A DNA stretch of 64,000 nucleotides from Chloroflexota bacterium (GTDB lineage: Bacteria; Chloroflexota; Anaerolineae; Caldilineales; Caldilineaceae). Each line of letters starts with the position of its first letter. The first letter of the stretch is position 1. This document shows, piece after piece, positions 1-9,595 of the stretch. A model generated the notes under the pieces. The model saw only the letters and a list, made by a program, of their open reading frames with translations, was not told the origin of the DNA and searched no databases. The DNA is taken from contig BOKO01000014.1 in NCBI GenBank assembly GCA_016861025.1, forward strand, positions 79,829-143,828, read 5' to 3'. The translations under genes and the position numbers were made by a program.

Positions 1-2171
1 AATCGTTTGTGCCTTTTTTGATGCTCATCTCGTTGGGCATCGTCTTGATCGCGCTGCTGGCCTGGCAGCTCCCCTATGGCAGCCGACTCCTGTTGCAGCC
101 CGACCAGATCGCGCCATTTACAGTTGTCGCCCCGCAACAGATCACCTTCGAGAGCCAGGTGTTGACCGATCGCGCGCGCGAACGTGCGGCGGCGCAGGTT
201 GCCGAACAGTACGACTTTGAAGAAGCAACGGTTCGACAACAACAGGTTGCCGTTGCACGCGAAGTAATGGCGCAAATCGGCGAGATACGCCAACACGCCG
301 ATGACACAATCGCGCAACGCACCAATGATCTGATGGCGATCGAAGCGCTAGAGCTTGACGCCGAGACAGCCGTTCAGATTCTTTCGCTGACCGACGAGCA
401 GTGGGCGCAGGTGGCGCGTGAAGTTCCGATTGCGCTCGATCGCGCCATGCGCACAGAGATTCGCGAATCAACGATCAATCAGGCTCGGCGCACGGTTCCT
501 GGGTTTATCAGCAGCTTCTTGGATGACGCGTCGAGCGATGTAACGATTCAACTTGTCAGAAACCTGATTCGTCCCAACAGCTTTCCCAACCCCGAACGCA
601 CTGAGGCGCTGCGCAATGAAGCACGCGCGAACGTTTCCCCGGTCTATGTGACGCTGATCGAAGGCGAAACTGTCATTCGCAGCGGCGACCGGGCGACGGC
701 CGAACAGGCTGAAAAGCTGGCTATATTGAGCCGATTGCAATCCGAATGGGATTTCTGGACGCTGGCGCGCAGCACTGTGTTTGTATTGCTCGTGCTGTCG
801 ATCACGATTGCGGCGCTGGCGCGTGTGCAGCGCGCGTTGCTATCCAGCCCGCGTGAACTGGCGTTGCTGTTGATTCTGACGGTGATCTGGCTGTTGGCAG
901 CCAAAGCTATGATAGTCAATCATCCCTGGTTGCCGTTCCTCTTGCCAATGGCGGCGTATGGGATTCTTGTCTCCGTCTTTTGCAAGGTGCGGGTGGCGCA
1001 GATCTTGATCACAATGTTTGCGCTTGTCCTGCTCTATATGCTGCCTACCAACGCAGCGATGGTCATCTATCACACGCTAGGCTCGATGGCGGCAATCTTG
1101 ATTGTGGGACGCGCCGAACGACTGAATTCGTTTCTATGGGCAGGACTGGCGGTGGCGGGCATCAATCTTGCCGTTATGGTTGCGATGTTTGCTCCTTTCA
1201 GGAATTATAGCTCGACAATGATAGTGGAGATGTTGCTGGTCATCGCCATCGACGGCGCGTTGACAGCGGCGATCTCGCTGGTCGGCTACTTTGTGCTTGG
1301 CAATTTGTTTGGCATTACCACGCCATTGCAATTGACCGAGTTGAGCCGTCCAACCCATCCGTTGCTGCGCCAGGTGTTGCTCAAAGCTTCGGGCACCTAT
1401 CATCACACAATCCTGGTCAGCAACCTGGCTGAGCGTGCAGCCGCGGCAATAGGCGCCGATGCCCTGCTGGTGCGCGTCGGCGCCTATTATCACGACATCG
1501 GCAAGACAGTGCGCCCCTACTTTTTTGCCGAAAACATCATGGATGGCTCGTCGCCACACGAAAAGCTCGATCCGCTGACCAGCGCACAGATTATCATCAG
1601 CCATGTCAAAGATGGCCTCGACCTGGCGCGGAAGTACAACCTGCCCGACCGTATTCAAGATTTTATTCGCGAGCATCATGGCCGCTCGCTGGTGAAATAT
1701 TTCTACTTGATGGCGCAGCGTCAGAACGAAGACGACGCGCCGATCTCAGAAGAAGATTTTCGCTATCCCGGCCCCAATCCGCGTTCGCGTGAGACGGCGA
1801 TTCTGATGCTTGCAGACACTTGTGAAGCCGCCGTGCGCGCCATGCGTCCAGCGTCGCGTGAGGAACTGGAACTGCTGGTCAACCGTCTGATCGATGAGCG
1901 CGTCGCCAATGGTGAGTTGGACGAATCGGATTTAACGTTTAAGGAACTACAGATTGTCAAGGATATCTTCTTACAGGTGTTGCAGGGCGTCCATCACCCG
2001 CGCATCAAATATCCCGACAATGCATCTGCGGCGTCGTCAGAAGAGCCGCGGCCCCATCTCGAGAATGGCGCCGACGCCAACAGACCATCACCACCCAAAC
2101 ACCGCGAGATCGGCGGCGTGGAAAAATCAGCGGCGCCTGTCATTGAACATACGGCTGCAATGGATGGGTGA
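1..2171 (+). CDS. pgpH: 7TM-HD family cyclic-di-AMP phosphodiesterase (PgpH-like), 5' end cut by window
   Basis: Membrane phosphodiesterase predicted to hydrolyse cyclic di-AMP at the inner membrane face. Counting from the GTG at position 9, there is an N-terminal membrane helix (about residues 4-24), an extracellular 7TMR-HDED-type segment rich in Ala/Glu/Arg, a block of seven hydrophobic helices (about 255-440), then a cytoplasmic HD domain with HH near residue 465 and the metal motif YYHDIGKT near 495. The frame stays open to the left edge, so the true start is probably outside the window and the GTG at 9 is only an internal codon. The C-terminus is a short polar tail. It is followed after 3 bases by ybeY and then dgkA, the conserved order seen in Firmicutes, where phoH usually lies upstream. 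The family assignment is firm; c-di-AMP specificity is inferred from the family. Confidence 0.88.
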   Translation, partial: SFVPFLMLISLGIVLIALLAWQLPYGSRLLLQPDQIAPFTVVAPQQITFESQVLTDRARERAAAQVAEQYDFEEATVRQQQVAVAREVMAQIGEIRQHADDTIAQRTNDLMAIEALELDAETAVQILSLTDEQWAQVAREVPIALDRAMRTEIRESTINQARRTVPGFISSFLDDASSDVTIQLVRNLIRPNSFPNPERTEALRNEARANVSPVYVTLIEGETVIRSGDRATAEQAEKLAILSRLQSEWDFWTLARSTVFVLLVLSITIAALARVQRALLSSPRELALLLILTVIWLLAAKAMIVNHPWLPFLLPMAAYGILVSVFCKVRVAQILITMFALVLLYMLPTNAAMVIYHTLGSMAAILIVGRAERLNSFLWAGLAVAGINLAVMVAMFAPFRNYSSTMIVEMLLVIAIDGALTAAISLVGYFVLGNLFGITTPLQLTELSRPTHPLLRQVLLKASGTYHHTILVSNLAERAAAAIGADALLVRVGAYYHDIGKTVRPYFFAENIMDGSSPHEKLDPLTSAQIIISHVKDGLDLARKYNLPDRIQDFIREHHGRSLVKYFYLMAQRQNEDDAPISEEDFRYPGPNPRSRETAILMLADTCEAAVRAMRPASREELELLVNRLIDERVANGELDESDLTFKELQIVKDIFLQVLQGVHHPRIKYPDNASAASSEEPRPHLENGADANRPSPPKHREIGGVEKSAAPVIEHTAAMDG

Positions 2172-2174
2172 AAG

Positions 2175-2708
2175 ATGGACGAATTGAACCGACGTACATA
2201 TAAAATCAACATCGAGATCGATGAGGAGATCGACGAAACCATCGACGAAGCCGCCATCCGATCCGCCGTTGTCGCCACGCTGCGCAAGGTCGATGTTGCA
2301 GAAGCAGCGATGACAGTTGCGCTCACCACCGACGACTACGTCCGCTCCCTGAACGCCCACTATCGAGGAATCGACGCCCCCACCGATGTGTTAAGTTTTG
2401 CAGCGCGTGACAATATTGTTGACGCGCCTGCGCTGGCTGTCGCTGAGGAGGCAGCCTCTGAAATCAAACATTTCCTGGGCGACCTGGTCATCGCCTATCC
2501 CTATGCTGCGCGTCAAGCCGCTTATTACAACAACAGCGTGACCGCCGAGTTGCAACTGTTGGCTGTTCATGGCACATTGCATTTATTGGGTTATGACCAC
2601 GACGATGAGAGTTCAGAGGATGTCATGTGGTCGTTGCAAGAAGAAGTGCTAGCTCAGTTCGGGCATGACGCGCTGGCGCGGCGCACCTACGCGCAAACGC
2701 CTGAATGA
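2175..2708 (+). CDS. ybeY: Endoribonuclease YbeY
   Basis: Zinc-dependent single-strand endoribonuclease involved in 16S rRNA 3'-end maturation and 70S quality control. The 177-residue product carries the diagnostic metal site HGTLHLLGYDHDD (three His ligands) near residues 132-144. The N-terminal part holds the SLNAHYRGIDAPTDVLSF block typical of the family. Its length is normal for the family. The start ATG lies 3 bases after the pgpH stop, so the two genes are probably translationally coupled. Confidence 0.93.
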   Translation: MDELNRRTYKINIEIDEEIDETIDEAAIRSAVVATLRKVDVAEAAMTVALTTDDYVRSLNAHYRGIDAPTDVLSFAARDNIVDAPALAVAEEAASEIKHFLGDLVIAYPYAARQAAYYNNSVTAELQLLAVHGTLHLLGYDHDDESSEDVMWSLQEEVLAQFGHDALARRTYAQTPE

Positions 2709-2745
2709 GCATTGATCCGCAGTTGCGAAAGGAAGTTTGAGGCTG

Positions 2746-3180
2746 ATGATTGTTCATTCTACTCGTCCCACACATAGCGTCCCCCCGCATAGCGCCCTGA
2801 ACGGTCGAGACCGCGGCTTCTGGGGCGGGCGGTGGTTCAGCTTCAACGCCGCCATCAACGGAACATTGCACACCATCCGCACACAGCCAAACGCGCGCAT
2901 TGAGTTGACGGCATTGGTTGTCGTGGTGCTCGCCGGTCTGTACTTCCGGGTGTCGCCGCTTGAGTGGGCGCTGTTGGGACTTACGATTTTTGTTGTGCTG
3001 GCGTTAGAATGCGTCAACACTGCGATCGAAGCCGTCGTCGATCTGGTCTCACCCAACTATCATCCACTGGCTGGCGTCGCCAAAGACGCCGCAGCGGGGG
3101 GAATGGTCTTTGCAGTGATTGCCAGCCTGTGCGTCGCCGCCGCAATTTTTGGCCCCAGGCTGGTGGAGTTATTTACGTGA
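2746..3180 (+). CDS. dgkA: Diacylglycerol kinase / undecaprenol kinase family protein
   Basis: Small integral membrane lipid kinase, in Gram-positive-type bacteria usually acting on undecaprenol to feed the C55 lipid carrier pool for the cell wall. It has about 144 residues, with three hydrophobic segments and the signature ALECVNTAIEAVVDL plus the downstream KDAAAGG that holds the catalytic region. I chose ATG 2746 over the TTG at 2737 because the Shine-Dalgarno GAAAGGAAG (2727-2735) sits 10 bases before 2746 but only 1 base before 2737. It is the third gene of pgpH-ybeY-dgkA. The N-terminal 30 residues (VHSTRPTHSVPPHSALNGRDRG) are a polar extension before the kinase core. Confidence 0.88.
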   Translation: MIVHSTRPTHSVPPHSALNGRDRGFWGGRWFSFNAAINGTLHTIRTQPNARIELTALVVVVLAGLYFRVSPLEWALLGLTIFVVLALECVNTAIEAVVDLVSPNYHPLAGVAKDAAAGGMVFAVIASLCVAAAIFGPRLVELFT

Positions 3181-3238
3181 GCGCTGTTTGCACCGCGTCT
3201 CATACGTTGTGCAATTACTGCATCTGCTTGATCCATAA

Positions 3239-3279
3239 CGGCGTCCCCCAGGCAGGCTGAATCTTCCTGGAAGACGCCG
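3239..3279. terminator. Hairpin between convergent genes
   Basis: CGGCGTC-cc-CCAGG pairs with CCTGG-aa-GACGCCG around a 13-base loop, between the 3' ends of dgkA and the opposite-strand lipoprotein. There is no clear T-tract on either side, so it may protect 3' ends or act as a weak bidirectional terminator. It contains the CTTCCTGGAAG core also seen near 10.9 kb. Confidence 0.5.
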
Positions 3280-3293
3280 CTACATACGTTCCG

Positions 3294-4312
<1,019 letters not shown>

Positions 4313-4421
4313 GCGATTTTCGTTACAGTTCGAATATGAATACTGGATGGGCGCCCTGTTCTGTCCCCGACATGGGCACGTTGGGGAGGATGTCTGCGCT
4401 TTGACAGTCTATCCTGCGGCT

Positions 4422-4450
4422 ATTCTAGCATAGAGCGAAAGTTTGTACAA
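4422..4450 (-). promoter_or_regulatory. Sigma-A-type promoter of the lipoprotein gene
   Basis: Read on the minus strand: TTGTAC (4450-4445), a 17-base spacer, then TAGAAT (4427-4422), about 127 bases before the lipoprotein ATG. The rest of the 372-base divergent gap 4296-4667 holds only the opposite promoter and the two ribosome binding sites. Confidence 0.55.
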
Positions 4451-4562
4451 CGCGGTTTCATTGCAGCAATTCTCAATTGGAAAAGACGCCATGTCACGCC
4501 GGAGGCAATGATCTATAAAGCCAACTCTCCCCCAAATGCGAAGCAGGCCCTTTCACCGTCGC

Positions 4563-4591
4563 TATACAAACATGAAAATTTGCCATATAAT
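4563..4591 (+). promoter_or_regulatory. Probable promoter of the aldo/keto reductase gene
   Basis: A perfect -10 box TATAAT (4586-4591) lies 17 bases after a weak -35 TATACA (4563-4568). The reductase ATG is 76 bases further on, with AGGAGAG as ribosome binding site. Confidence 0.5.
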
Positions 4592-4667
4592 ACTTATCGA
4601 AAATGGCGACATGCTTGTAGCGTGCTCGCAAGGCATTTATACGTAATCTACACCAGGAGAGAAAGCT

Positions 4668-5540
4668 ATGAGTGGCTCCAAGCAAATCGAAAAGCGCCTC
4701 TTCGGGCGCACCGGTCACATGAGCACGGTGACGCTATTCGGCGCAGCTGCACTCGGTTCTGTTTCGCAGGCTGAAGCCGACCGCACGCTCGACCTGCTGC
4801 TCGAATATGGCGTCAATCACATCGACACCGCCGCCTCCTATGGCGACGCCGAGCTGCGCATCGGACCGTGGATGGCGCGGCATCGCAAGGATTTTTTTCT
4901 GGCGACCAAAACCGGCCAGCGCACCTACGCCGCCGCACGCGAGGAAATTCACCGTTCGCTCGACCGGCTGCGCGTCGATTCGGTCGATTTGATCCAGTTG
5001 CACGCGCTCGTGCATCCAGACGAGTGGGACACGGCAATGGGACCTGGCGGTGCGCTCGAAGCGTGCATCGAGGCGCGAGAGCAGGGGCTTGTGCGCTTCA
5101 TCGGCGTCACCGGGCATGGACGCACAATCGCCGCCATGCACCGGCGCAGCCTGGAACGCTTTGATTTTGACTCTGTGTTGCTGCCCTACTCCTACACTGT
5201 TATGCAGGATGAAGTGTACGAACACGATTTCGAGTTATTGTTCAAGATGTGCCAGGAGCGCAATGTCGCCGTCCAGACGATTAAGACAATCACACGAGGC
5301 CCGTGGGCGACGACGGAACGCACACGCTCAACCTGGTATCAGCCGCTGGAAGCGCAAAGCGACATCGATCTTGCTGTACATTGGGCGATGGGGCGTCCCG
5401 GCATTTTTCTCAACACCGTCGGCGATATCCATCTCCTGCCGCGCGTGCTCGACGCCGCTGCCCGCTACGAGCGGCGTCCAACCGACGAAGAGATGAAGGC
5501 GCTCGTACAGACGGAGCGCATGACCTCATTGTTTGTTTAG
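4668..5540 (+). CDS. Aldo/keto reductase
   Basis: NADPH-dependent oxidoreductase of the AKR TIM-barrel superfamily; 290 residues. The catalytic tetrad is visible: Asp53 and Tyr58 in HIDTAASYGDAE, Lys81 in FFLATKTGQR and His112 in LIQLHALVHPDEW. The product begins with FGRTG, a usual AKR opening. The physiological carbonyl substrate cannot be predicted. Compared with the family the C-terminus is slightly short. The start is supported by AGGAGAG 8 bases upstream. It stands alone, closed by a strong hairpin at 5584-5624. Confidence 0.9.
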   Translation: MSGSKQIEKRLFGRTGHMSTVTLFGAAALGSVSQAEADRTLDLLLEYGVNHIDTAASYGDAELRIGPWMARHRKDFFLATKTGQRTYAAAREEIHRSLDRLRVDSVDLIQLHALVHPDEWDTAMGPGGALEACIEAREQGLVRFIGVTGHGRTIAAMHRRSLERFDFDSVLLPYSYTVMQDEVYEHDFELLFKMCQERNVAVQTIKTITRGPWATTERTRSTWYQPLEAQSDIDLAVHWAMGRPGIFLNTVGDIHLLPRVLDAAARYERRPTDEEMKALVQTERMTSLFV

Positions 5541-5583
5541 TCCGAAACGACGAGGGATGGGGTCGCCCCTATCGGAATCAGAA

Positions 5584-5624
5584 AAACAGGGGTGAGCGAC
5601 TTGCTGAGTCGCTCACCCCTGTTT
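5584..5624. terminator. Bidirectional intrinsic terminator
   Basis: A perfect 18-base-pair stem (AAACAGGGGTGAGCGACT and its complement) with a TGCTG loop. Flanking A and T tracts allow termination in both directions. It lies between the convergent aldo/keto reductase and universal stress protein genes. Confidence 0.85.
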
Positions 5625-5682
5625 CCTGGTTAGGTCAAGTTGGAGTGTGTTGCGTGCGTTGGCTGTGCGCGACGCTAACACG

Positions 5683-6195
5683 CTACTCGCCTTCTGGCCG
5701 CACCATCAAGATCGGCACAGTGACGCGCGCCGCCACATATTGGGCAACGCTGCCGAAAATCAGTTTCTGAATGCCTGTACGCCAATGTGTAGTCATGGCG
5801 ATGGCATCAATTTCCTGATTTTCTACAAATTTGATGATCTCCTCACCCCGATCACCAAATCGCACCTCAAGCTCCACCTCATAGCCTGCCTGGCTGAGCA
5901 GATGCAGGTCGCTCGCCAGCTCGTTGCGAATCTCCGCCGCTGCACTTTCCCATTCCTGACTGGCGTAGATAGGGTGCCGCGCCAGGTTGGCGTCACGTTC
6001 AGACGCGTATGCAGTGATCGTGACATCAAAACCGGATGGCCGCGGCGGCTGCGGGGTGAGTCCCTCTGGCGCCTCACCGACGCGCAACAAGATCAGCTGG
6101 GTGTGTTCGGGTGGAAAGAATTTGAGCAGGTGCGGATAAATCTGACGGCAGAAGGCAGACCCATCATTGGGCACCAAAATGCGTAGTTTGGTCAT
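5683..6195 (-). CDS. Universal stress protein (UspA-like)
   Basis: 170-residue single-domain USP. It opens with LRILVPNDGS, the beta-1 strand and loop of the fold, and ends with TTHWRTGIQKLIFGSVAQYVAARVTVPILMVR in which the nucleotide-binding GxxG-type motif is present only in degenerate form (GSVAQ rather than two full Gly motifs). It therefore belongs to the family, but ATP binding is uncertain. AAAGGAG 8 bases upstream fixes the start. It lies downstream of isocitrate lyase on the same strand with a 255-base gap, so co-transcription is possible but not shown. Confidence 0.85.
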   Translation of the reverse strand: MTKLRILVPNDGSAFCRQIYPHLLKFFPPEHTQLILLRVGEAPEGLTPQPPRPSGFDVTITAYASERDANLARHPIYASQEWESAAAEIRNELASDLHLLSQAGYEVELEVRFGDRGEEIIKFVENQEIDAIAMTTHWRTGIQKLIFGSVAQYVAARVTVPILMVRPEGE

Positions 6196-6450
6196 GGCAA
6201 AATCTCCTTTGATCAGCCATTGTTGATCTCAACCGGACGTTCCGTCCATTCCATACGTTCGCAGACCCCAATGCGGGCCGCATAAGGGATGAAAGGCGGC
6301 AAAACGCCTCATTCACCTGTCGCCAGTATACCATAGAATGCCGGGCATGACACCAGACACTCGTCCTGTTTCTGTTGGGACAGATAGGGAGGTGGGCAGG
6401 GGGAGGAGCCACCAGACGCCGCAGCGCTGCGCCCCTCCCTGCGCAACATG

Positions 6451-7743
6451 TTAATGCACGGCGACAAACTGCGCTTCTTCGGTGGAGCCACTCAGCGCGG
6501 TCGTCGAGGAAGTTCCGCCGGTCACTGTCAACTGCACTTCGTCGAAGTAGCCGGCGCCGACAAAGCTCTGATGTTTGACGGCGGTGAAGCCGAACTCCTT
6601 CTCCATCGCAAATTCCTTCTCCTGCAGGCGCGTGTAGGCAGCCATGCCTTCGTCTCTATAGGCGCGCGCCAGCTCGAACATGCCGCTGTTGAGCGAGTGA
6701 AAACCAGCCAGCGTGACAAACTGGAATTTGAAGCCCATCTCACCAAGCTGCTCCTGAAAGCTGGCGATCGTCTTTTCGTCGAGATTGCGGCGCCAGTTGA
6801 AGGAGGGCGAGCAGTTGTAAGCCAGCATTTTGCCAGGGAATTTTTCATGGATGCCCTGCGCAAACTCGCGCGCTTCGCCGATGTCGGGCTTTGCCGTTTC
6901 GCACCAGAGCAGATCGGCGTAAGGGGCGTACGCCAGGCCACGCGCAATTGCATATTCGACGCCGCCTTTGATGTAGTAGAAGCCCTCGAAGGTGCGCTCG
7001 CGACTGGCGATAAATGGCTCGTCGCGCGGGTCGACGTCGCTGGTGATCAATTGCGCCGAGTCGGCGTCGGTGCGGGCGACTAAAATGGTGGGCACGCCCA
7101 TCACGTCGGCGGCCAGGCGCGCGGCGACGAGCTTTTGGATGAATTCACGGATCGGCACGAGCACCTTGCCGCCCATGTGACCGCACTTCTTGGCGGAAGC
7201 CAGTTGATCCTCAAAGTGTACGCCCGCCGCGCCGCTTTCGATCATGGCGCGCATCAGTTCATAGGAGTTGAGCGTGCCGCCAAAGCCAGACTCGGCGTCG
7301 GCGACGATCGGCGCCATCCAATAACGGTCGTGCTGACCGTTCATGTGCGAAATCTGGTCAGCGCGCTGCAGCGCCTTGTTGATGCGGCGCAGAAGGGTCG
7401 GCACGCTGTCCACCGGATAGAGGCTCTGATCCGGGTATGTTTCGCCCGCAGTGTTGTTGTCGCCCGCCACCTGCCAGCCGCTCATATAGATTGCCTTGAG
7501 GCCAGCCTGCACCATCTGGACAGCCTGATTGCCGGTGACGGCGCCGAGCGCGCGCACAAACGGCTCGGTGTGCAGCAAATGCCACAGCCGCTCAGCGCCC
7601 ATGCGTGCAATGGTGTACTCAATCATGAAGCTGCCGCGCAGGCGCAGCACCTGCTCCGGCGTGTAGGGACGTTCAATCCCCGCCCAGCGCGGAGACGTGG
7701 CCCAATCCCGACTCATCTGTGCGGCAAGGTTCTGCTCGTACAT
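6451..7743 (-). CDS. aceA: Isocitrate lyase
   Basis: Cleaves isocitrate to glyoxylate and succinate in the glyoxylate bypass; cytosolic, Mg-dependent. The product has 430 residues, the normal size for the short bacterial form. The active-site signature KKCGHMGGKV lies at residues 185-194 (catalytic Cys187). Other conserved blocks are SGWQVAGDNN, YPDQSLYPVDSVP, VADAESGFGG and YNCSPSFNW. I chose the ATG at 7743 (MYEQNLAAQM) over an upstream in-frame start because GAGGAGAG precedes it at proper spacing and other lyases begin here. No malate synthase is in the window, so the second bypass step must be encoded elsewhere. Confidence 0.95.
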   Translation of the reverse strand: MYEQNLAAQMSRDWATSPRWAGIERPYTPEQVLRLRGSFMIEYTIARMGAERLWHLLHTEPFVRALGAVTGNQAVQMVQAGLKAIYMSGWQVAGDNNTAGETYPDQSLYPVDSVPTLLRRINKALQRADQISHMNGQHDRYWMAPIVADAESGFGGTLNSYELMRAMIESGAAGVHFEDQLASAKKCGHMGGKVLVPIREFIQKLVAARLAADVMGVPTILVARTDADSAQLITSDVDPRDEPFIASRERTFEGFYYIKGGVEYAIARGLAYAPYADLLWCETAKPDIGEAREFAQGIHEKFPGKMLAYNCSPSFNWRRNLDEKTIASFQEQLGEMGFKFQFVTLAGFHSLNSGMFELARAYRDEGMAAYTRLQEKEFAMEKEFGFTAVKHQSFVGAGYFDEVQLTVTGGTSSTTALSGSTEEAQFVAVH

Positions 7744-7903
7744 GGAGTGCTCTCTCCTCGTCCTTCGGACACTATGGATGTTCAAACTCTATCTGGACAA
7801 ACACTAAAGAGGCGACGCCGTCGGTTTGACAGGCGTTTGGCTGCCCCTATGGTGCTAAAGAGAAGTTGCAGTACGGTTGCAGTTGTGTGAAATCGACCTC
7901 TCT

Positions 7904-8266
7904 TCAAGAAGTCACGGCGGCGTCTTCAATAAGGACGACGTCCACGGCGCTCTGTCCACGCTCGCCGGTTTCCACGCCGAACTCGACAAGATCCCCGGGG
8001 CGGGGCAGACGGCGGCTTTGGACAGCGCTGCGATGTACGTAGAGTTCAGGCTGACCGGCGCGCACGATGAAGCCGTAATGTTTGCGGCGGTCAAACCATT
8101 TGACCAACCCGCGCTCGCGACCGGCGGCGGGCATCAACTGTCGGCAGCCGTGGCAGTATAACGGTTCGCTTGCGCCCGGCTGTTTTTGCTCCTCAATCGT
8201 CCACAAAAACGAAATGCCGCAGCGCGCACAGTAGAGCGTCTCATCATGTCGGTCTGCTTTTGCCAT
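7904..8266 (-). CDS. Zinc-ribbon plus cold-shock-domain protein
   Basis: 120-residue protein with two parts. Residues 11-45 form a zinc ribbon with paired CARC and CHGC knuckles. Residues about 52-115 form a cold-shock OB fold with the RNP1-like GLVKWFDRRKHYGFI and a VHRSAV segment equivalent to the FVH motif. It is expected to bind single-stranded nucleic acid, RNA more likely than DNA; the ribbon may add specificity or bind a partner. AAGGGGTG lies 7 bases before the ATG. It is monocistronic and divergent from tRNA-Cys. The domain assignments are well supported; the role is unknown. Confidence 0.8.
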   Translation of the reverse strand: MAKADRHDETLYCARCGISFLWTIEEQKQPGASEPLYCHGCRQLMPAAGRERGLVKWFDRRKHYGFIVRAGQPELYVHRSAVQSRRLPRPGDLVEFGVETGERGQSAVDVVLIEDAAVTS

Positions 8267-8295
8267 CGTGCAACACCCCTTGCTTGCCCGTCAAT

Positions 8296-8324
8296 TTGAC
8301 ATTTTGCCGGTGGCTTGTTACTCT
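8296..8324 (+). promoter_or_regulatory. Promoter of tRNA-Cys
   Basis: Consensus -35 TTGACA (8296-8301), 17-base spacer, -10-like TACTCT (8319-8324). The tRNA 5' end is 12 bases further, as expected for a short-leader tRNA transcript. Confidence 0.5.
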
Positions 8325-8335
8325 ATATCCATCCA

Positions 8336-8407
<72 letters not shown>

Positions 8408-8410
8408 ACA

Positions 8411-8439
8411 GGTGACAGATAGAGCAATCATCTGTCACC
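8411..8439 (+). terminator. Hairpin just after tRNA-Cys
   Basis: GGTGACAGAT pairs perfectly with ATCTGTCACC around a 9-base loop, 4 bases after the tRNA. It has no T-tract, so it is more likely a 3' processing or folding element, followed by the true terminator at 8458. Confidence 0.45.
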
Positions 8440-8457
8440 ACTATATCAGACAATGCA

Positions 8458-8486
8458 AATCGCCTCCAAGAACGGAGGCGATTTTT
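8458..8486. terminator. Intrinsic terminator between tRNA-Cys and the response regulator
   Basis: Stem AAATCGCCTCC/GGAGGCGATTT with loop AAGAAC and a run of T on the plus strand; A residues on the other side make it usable from both directions. It separates the plus-strand tRNA from the convergent response regulator gene. Confidence 0.8.
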
Positions 8487-8562
8487 GCTTCAGAAGCGGC
8501 GTTGCTTCACAATGGCTGATTTCGTCTGCGGCGGAAGCAGGACCTGTCGCCGCCATAATTGC

Positions 8563-9327
8563 TTACATTTCTTGTACGAGCGTCGGCTCGCGGTCGATTT
8601 GGTGACGCTGGGGCAGACAGTAGCCCTGACCGCGCACCGTCAAGACATAGCGTGGGTTGTCCGGGTCTGGCTCGATCTTGCTGCGCAGGCGTCGAACGTG
8701 CACCCACAACGATTCCACTGTACCTTTGCGCATAGGGTCCCACACTTTGGACAACAGAAAGCTAGGTGACAACACCCGTCCTCGGTTATGGTATAAAATA
8801 CTTAGGATGCGATTTTCAGTTGGCGTCAAGGTGATTTGACGCTCGTCCATGATGGCGTATTGTTGCGAAAAGTTGACGCGCAGGTGGTCATCGATGGGCA
8901 ATTCCGGCTCCAACGAACGCTCTGGGGCGACGCGCATCAAGACGCGACGAACACGCGCCAGCAGTTCAGAAAAGGCGAAGGGTTTAGTGACATAATCTTC
9001 GGCGTAGCGATTCAGCCCCTCGACTTTGGTGTTTGTGTCGGAAAGAGCGGAAAGGAAGATGATCGGGACTTCACCCATCTGGCGTAATTCGTCGGCGACA
9101 ACAAAACCATCCATGCCAGGCATCATGATGTCGAGCACTGCCAGGTCCGGCAAACCTTCTTTGTTGGCAATTTCGATGGCTTCCTGCCCACTGCCGGCGG
9201 AAAGCACGGTGTAGCCCTCGCGCTGAAGGCGTAAGCTCAACATCAATCGTGTATCAGCGGCGTCGTCGACGACCAAAATCCTTGTGGCATCGTGATTATT
9301 GGTGGTGACTCGAGATCGATTTTCCAT
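8563..9327 (-). CDS. OmpR/PhoB-type response regulator
   Basis: 254-residue two-domain transcription factor. The receiver domain (residues about 16-130) has the acidic pair Asp21-Asp22, phospho-acceptor Asp66 in LAVLDIMMPGMDG, conserved Ser93 and Lys115 in DYVTKPFAF. The C-terminal winged helix (about 150-245) has ITLTPTENRILSILYHNRGRVLS and SLWVHVRRLRSKIEPDP. It should bind DNA as a dimer after phosphorylation. No histidine kinase gene is adjacent, so it is an orphan regulator here. The ribosome binding site AAGGAG lies about 12 bases upstream, slightly far. It is divergent from the CtpA-like protease. Confidence 0.92.
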   Translation of the reverse strand: MENRSRVTTNNHDATRILVVDDAADTRLMLSLRLQREGYTVLSAGSGQEAIEIANKEGLPDLAVLDIMMPGMDGFVVADELRQMGEVPIIFLSALSDTNTKVEGLNRYAEDYVTKPFAFSELLARVRRVLMRVAPERSLEPELPIDDHLRVNFSQQYAIMDERQITLTPTENRILSILYHNRGRVLSPSFLLSKVWDPMRKGTVESLWVHVRRLRSKIEPDPDNPRYVLTVRGQGYCLPQRHQIDREPTLVQEM

Positions 9328-9595
9328 AAGTATTTTCTACTCCTTACCTTAAACTCATGATTCGCCAATTGCTGCTTAAGCTGCAAACACTACGATTCCA
9401 GACGGATAAAATTTTGCAATTCCAGACTTACAGACGCCGATATTGTATGCTTGCTGAATTTGAGGAAATGATTGATCGTCCGATATTTTTCCGGATCGTT
9501 GACTGACTTTAAGTTTAGCTACATACTATCACCTTACGATAGTCAAAAATCTTACAGCTTCCTGTCAAGATTGACAAGTGGCCGATTGGAGGATT

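Noticed and set aside
4494..4774. Short frames in the divergent gap before the aldo/keto reductase
   Set aside because: No ribosome binding site or family similarity, and they overlap promoter elements.
9499..9527. Promoter for the protease gene (TTGACT and CATACT, 17-base spacer)
   Set aside because: The -10 match is weak; kept out of the feature list.
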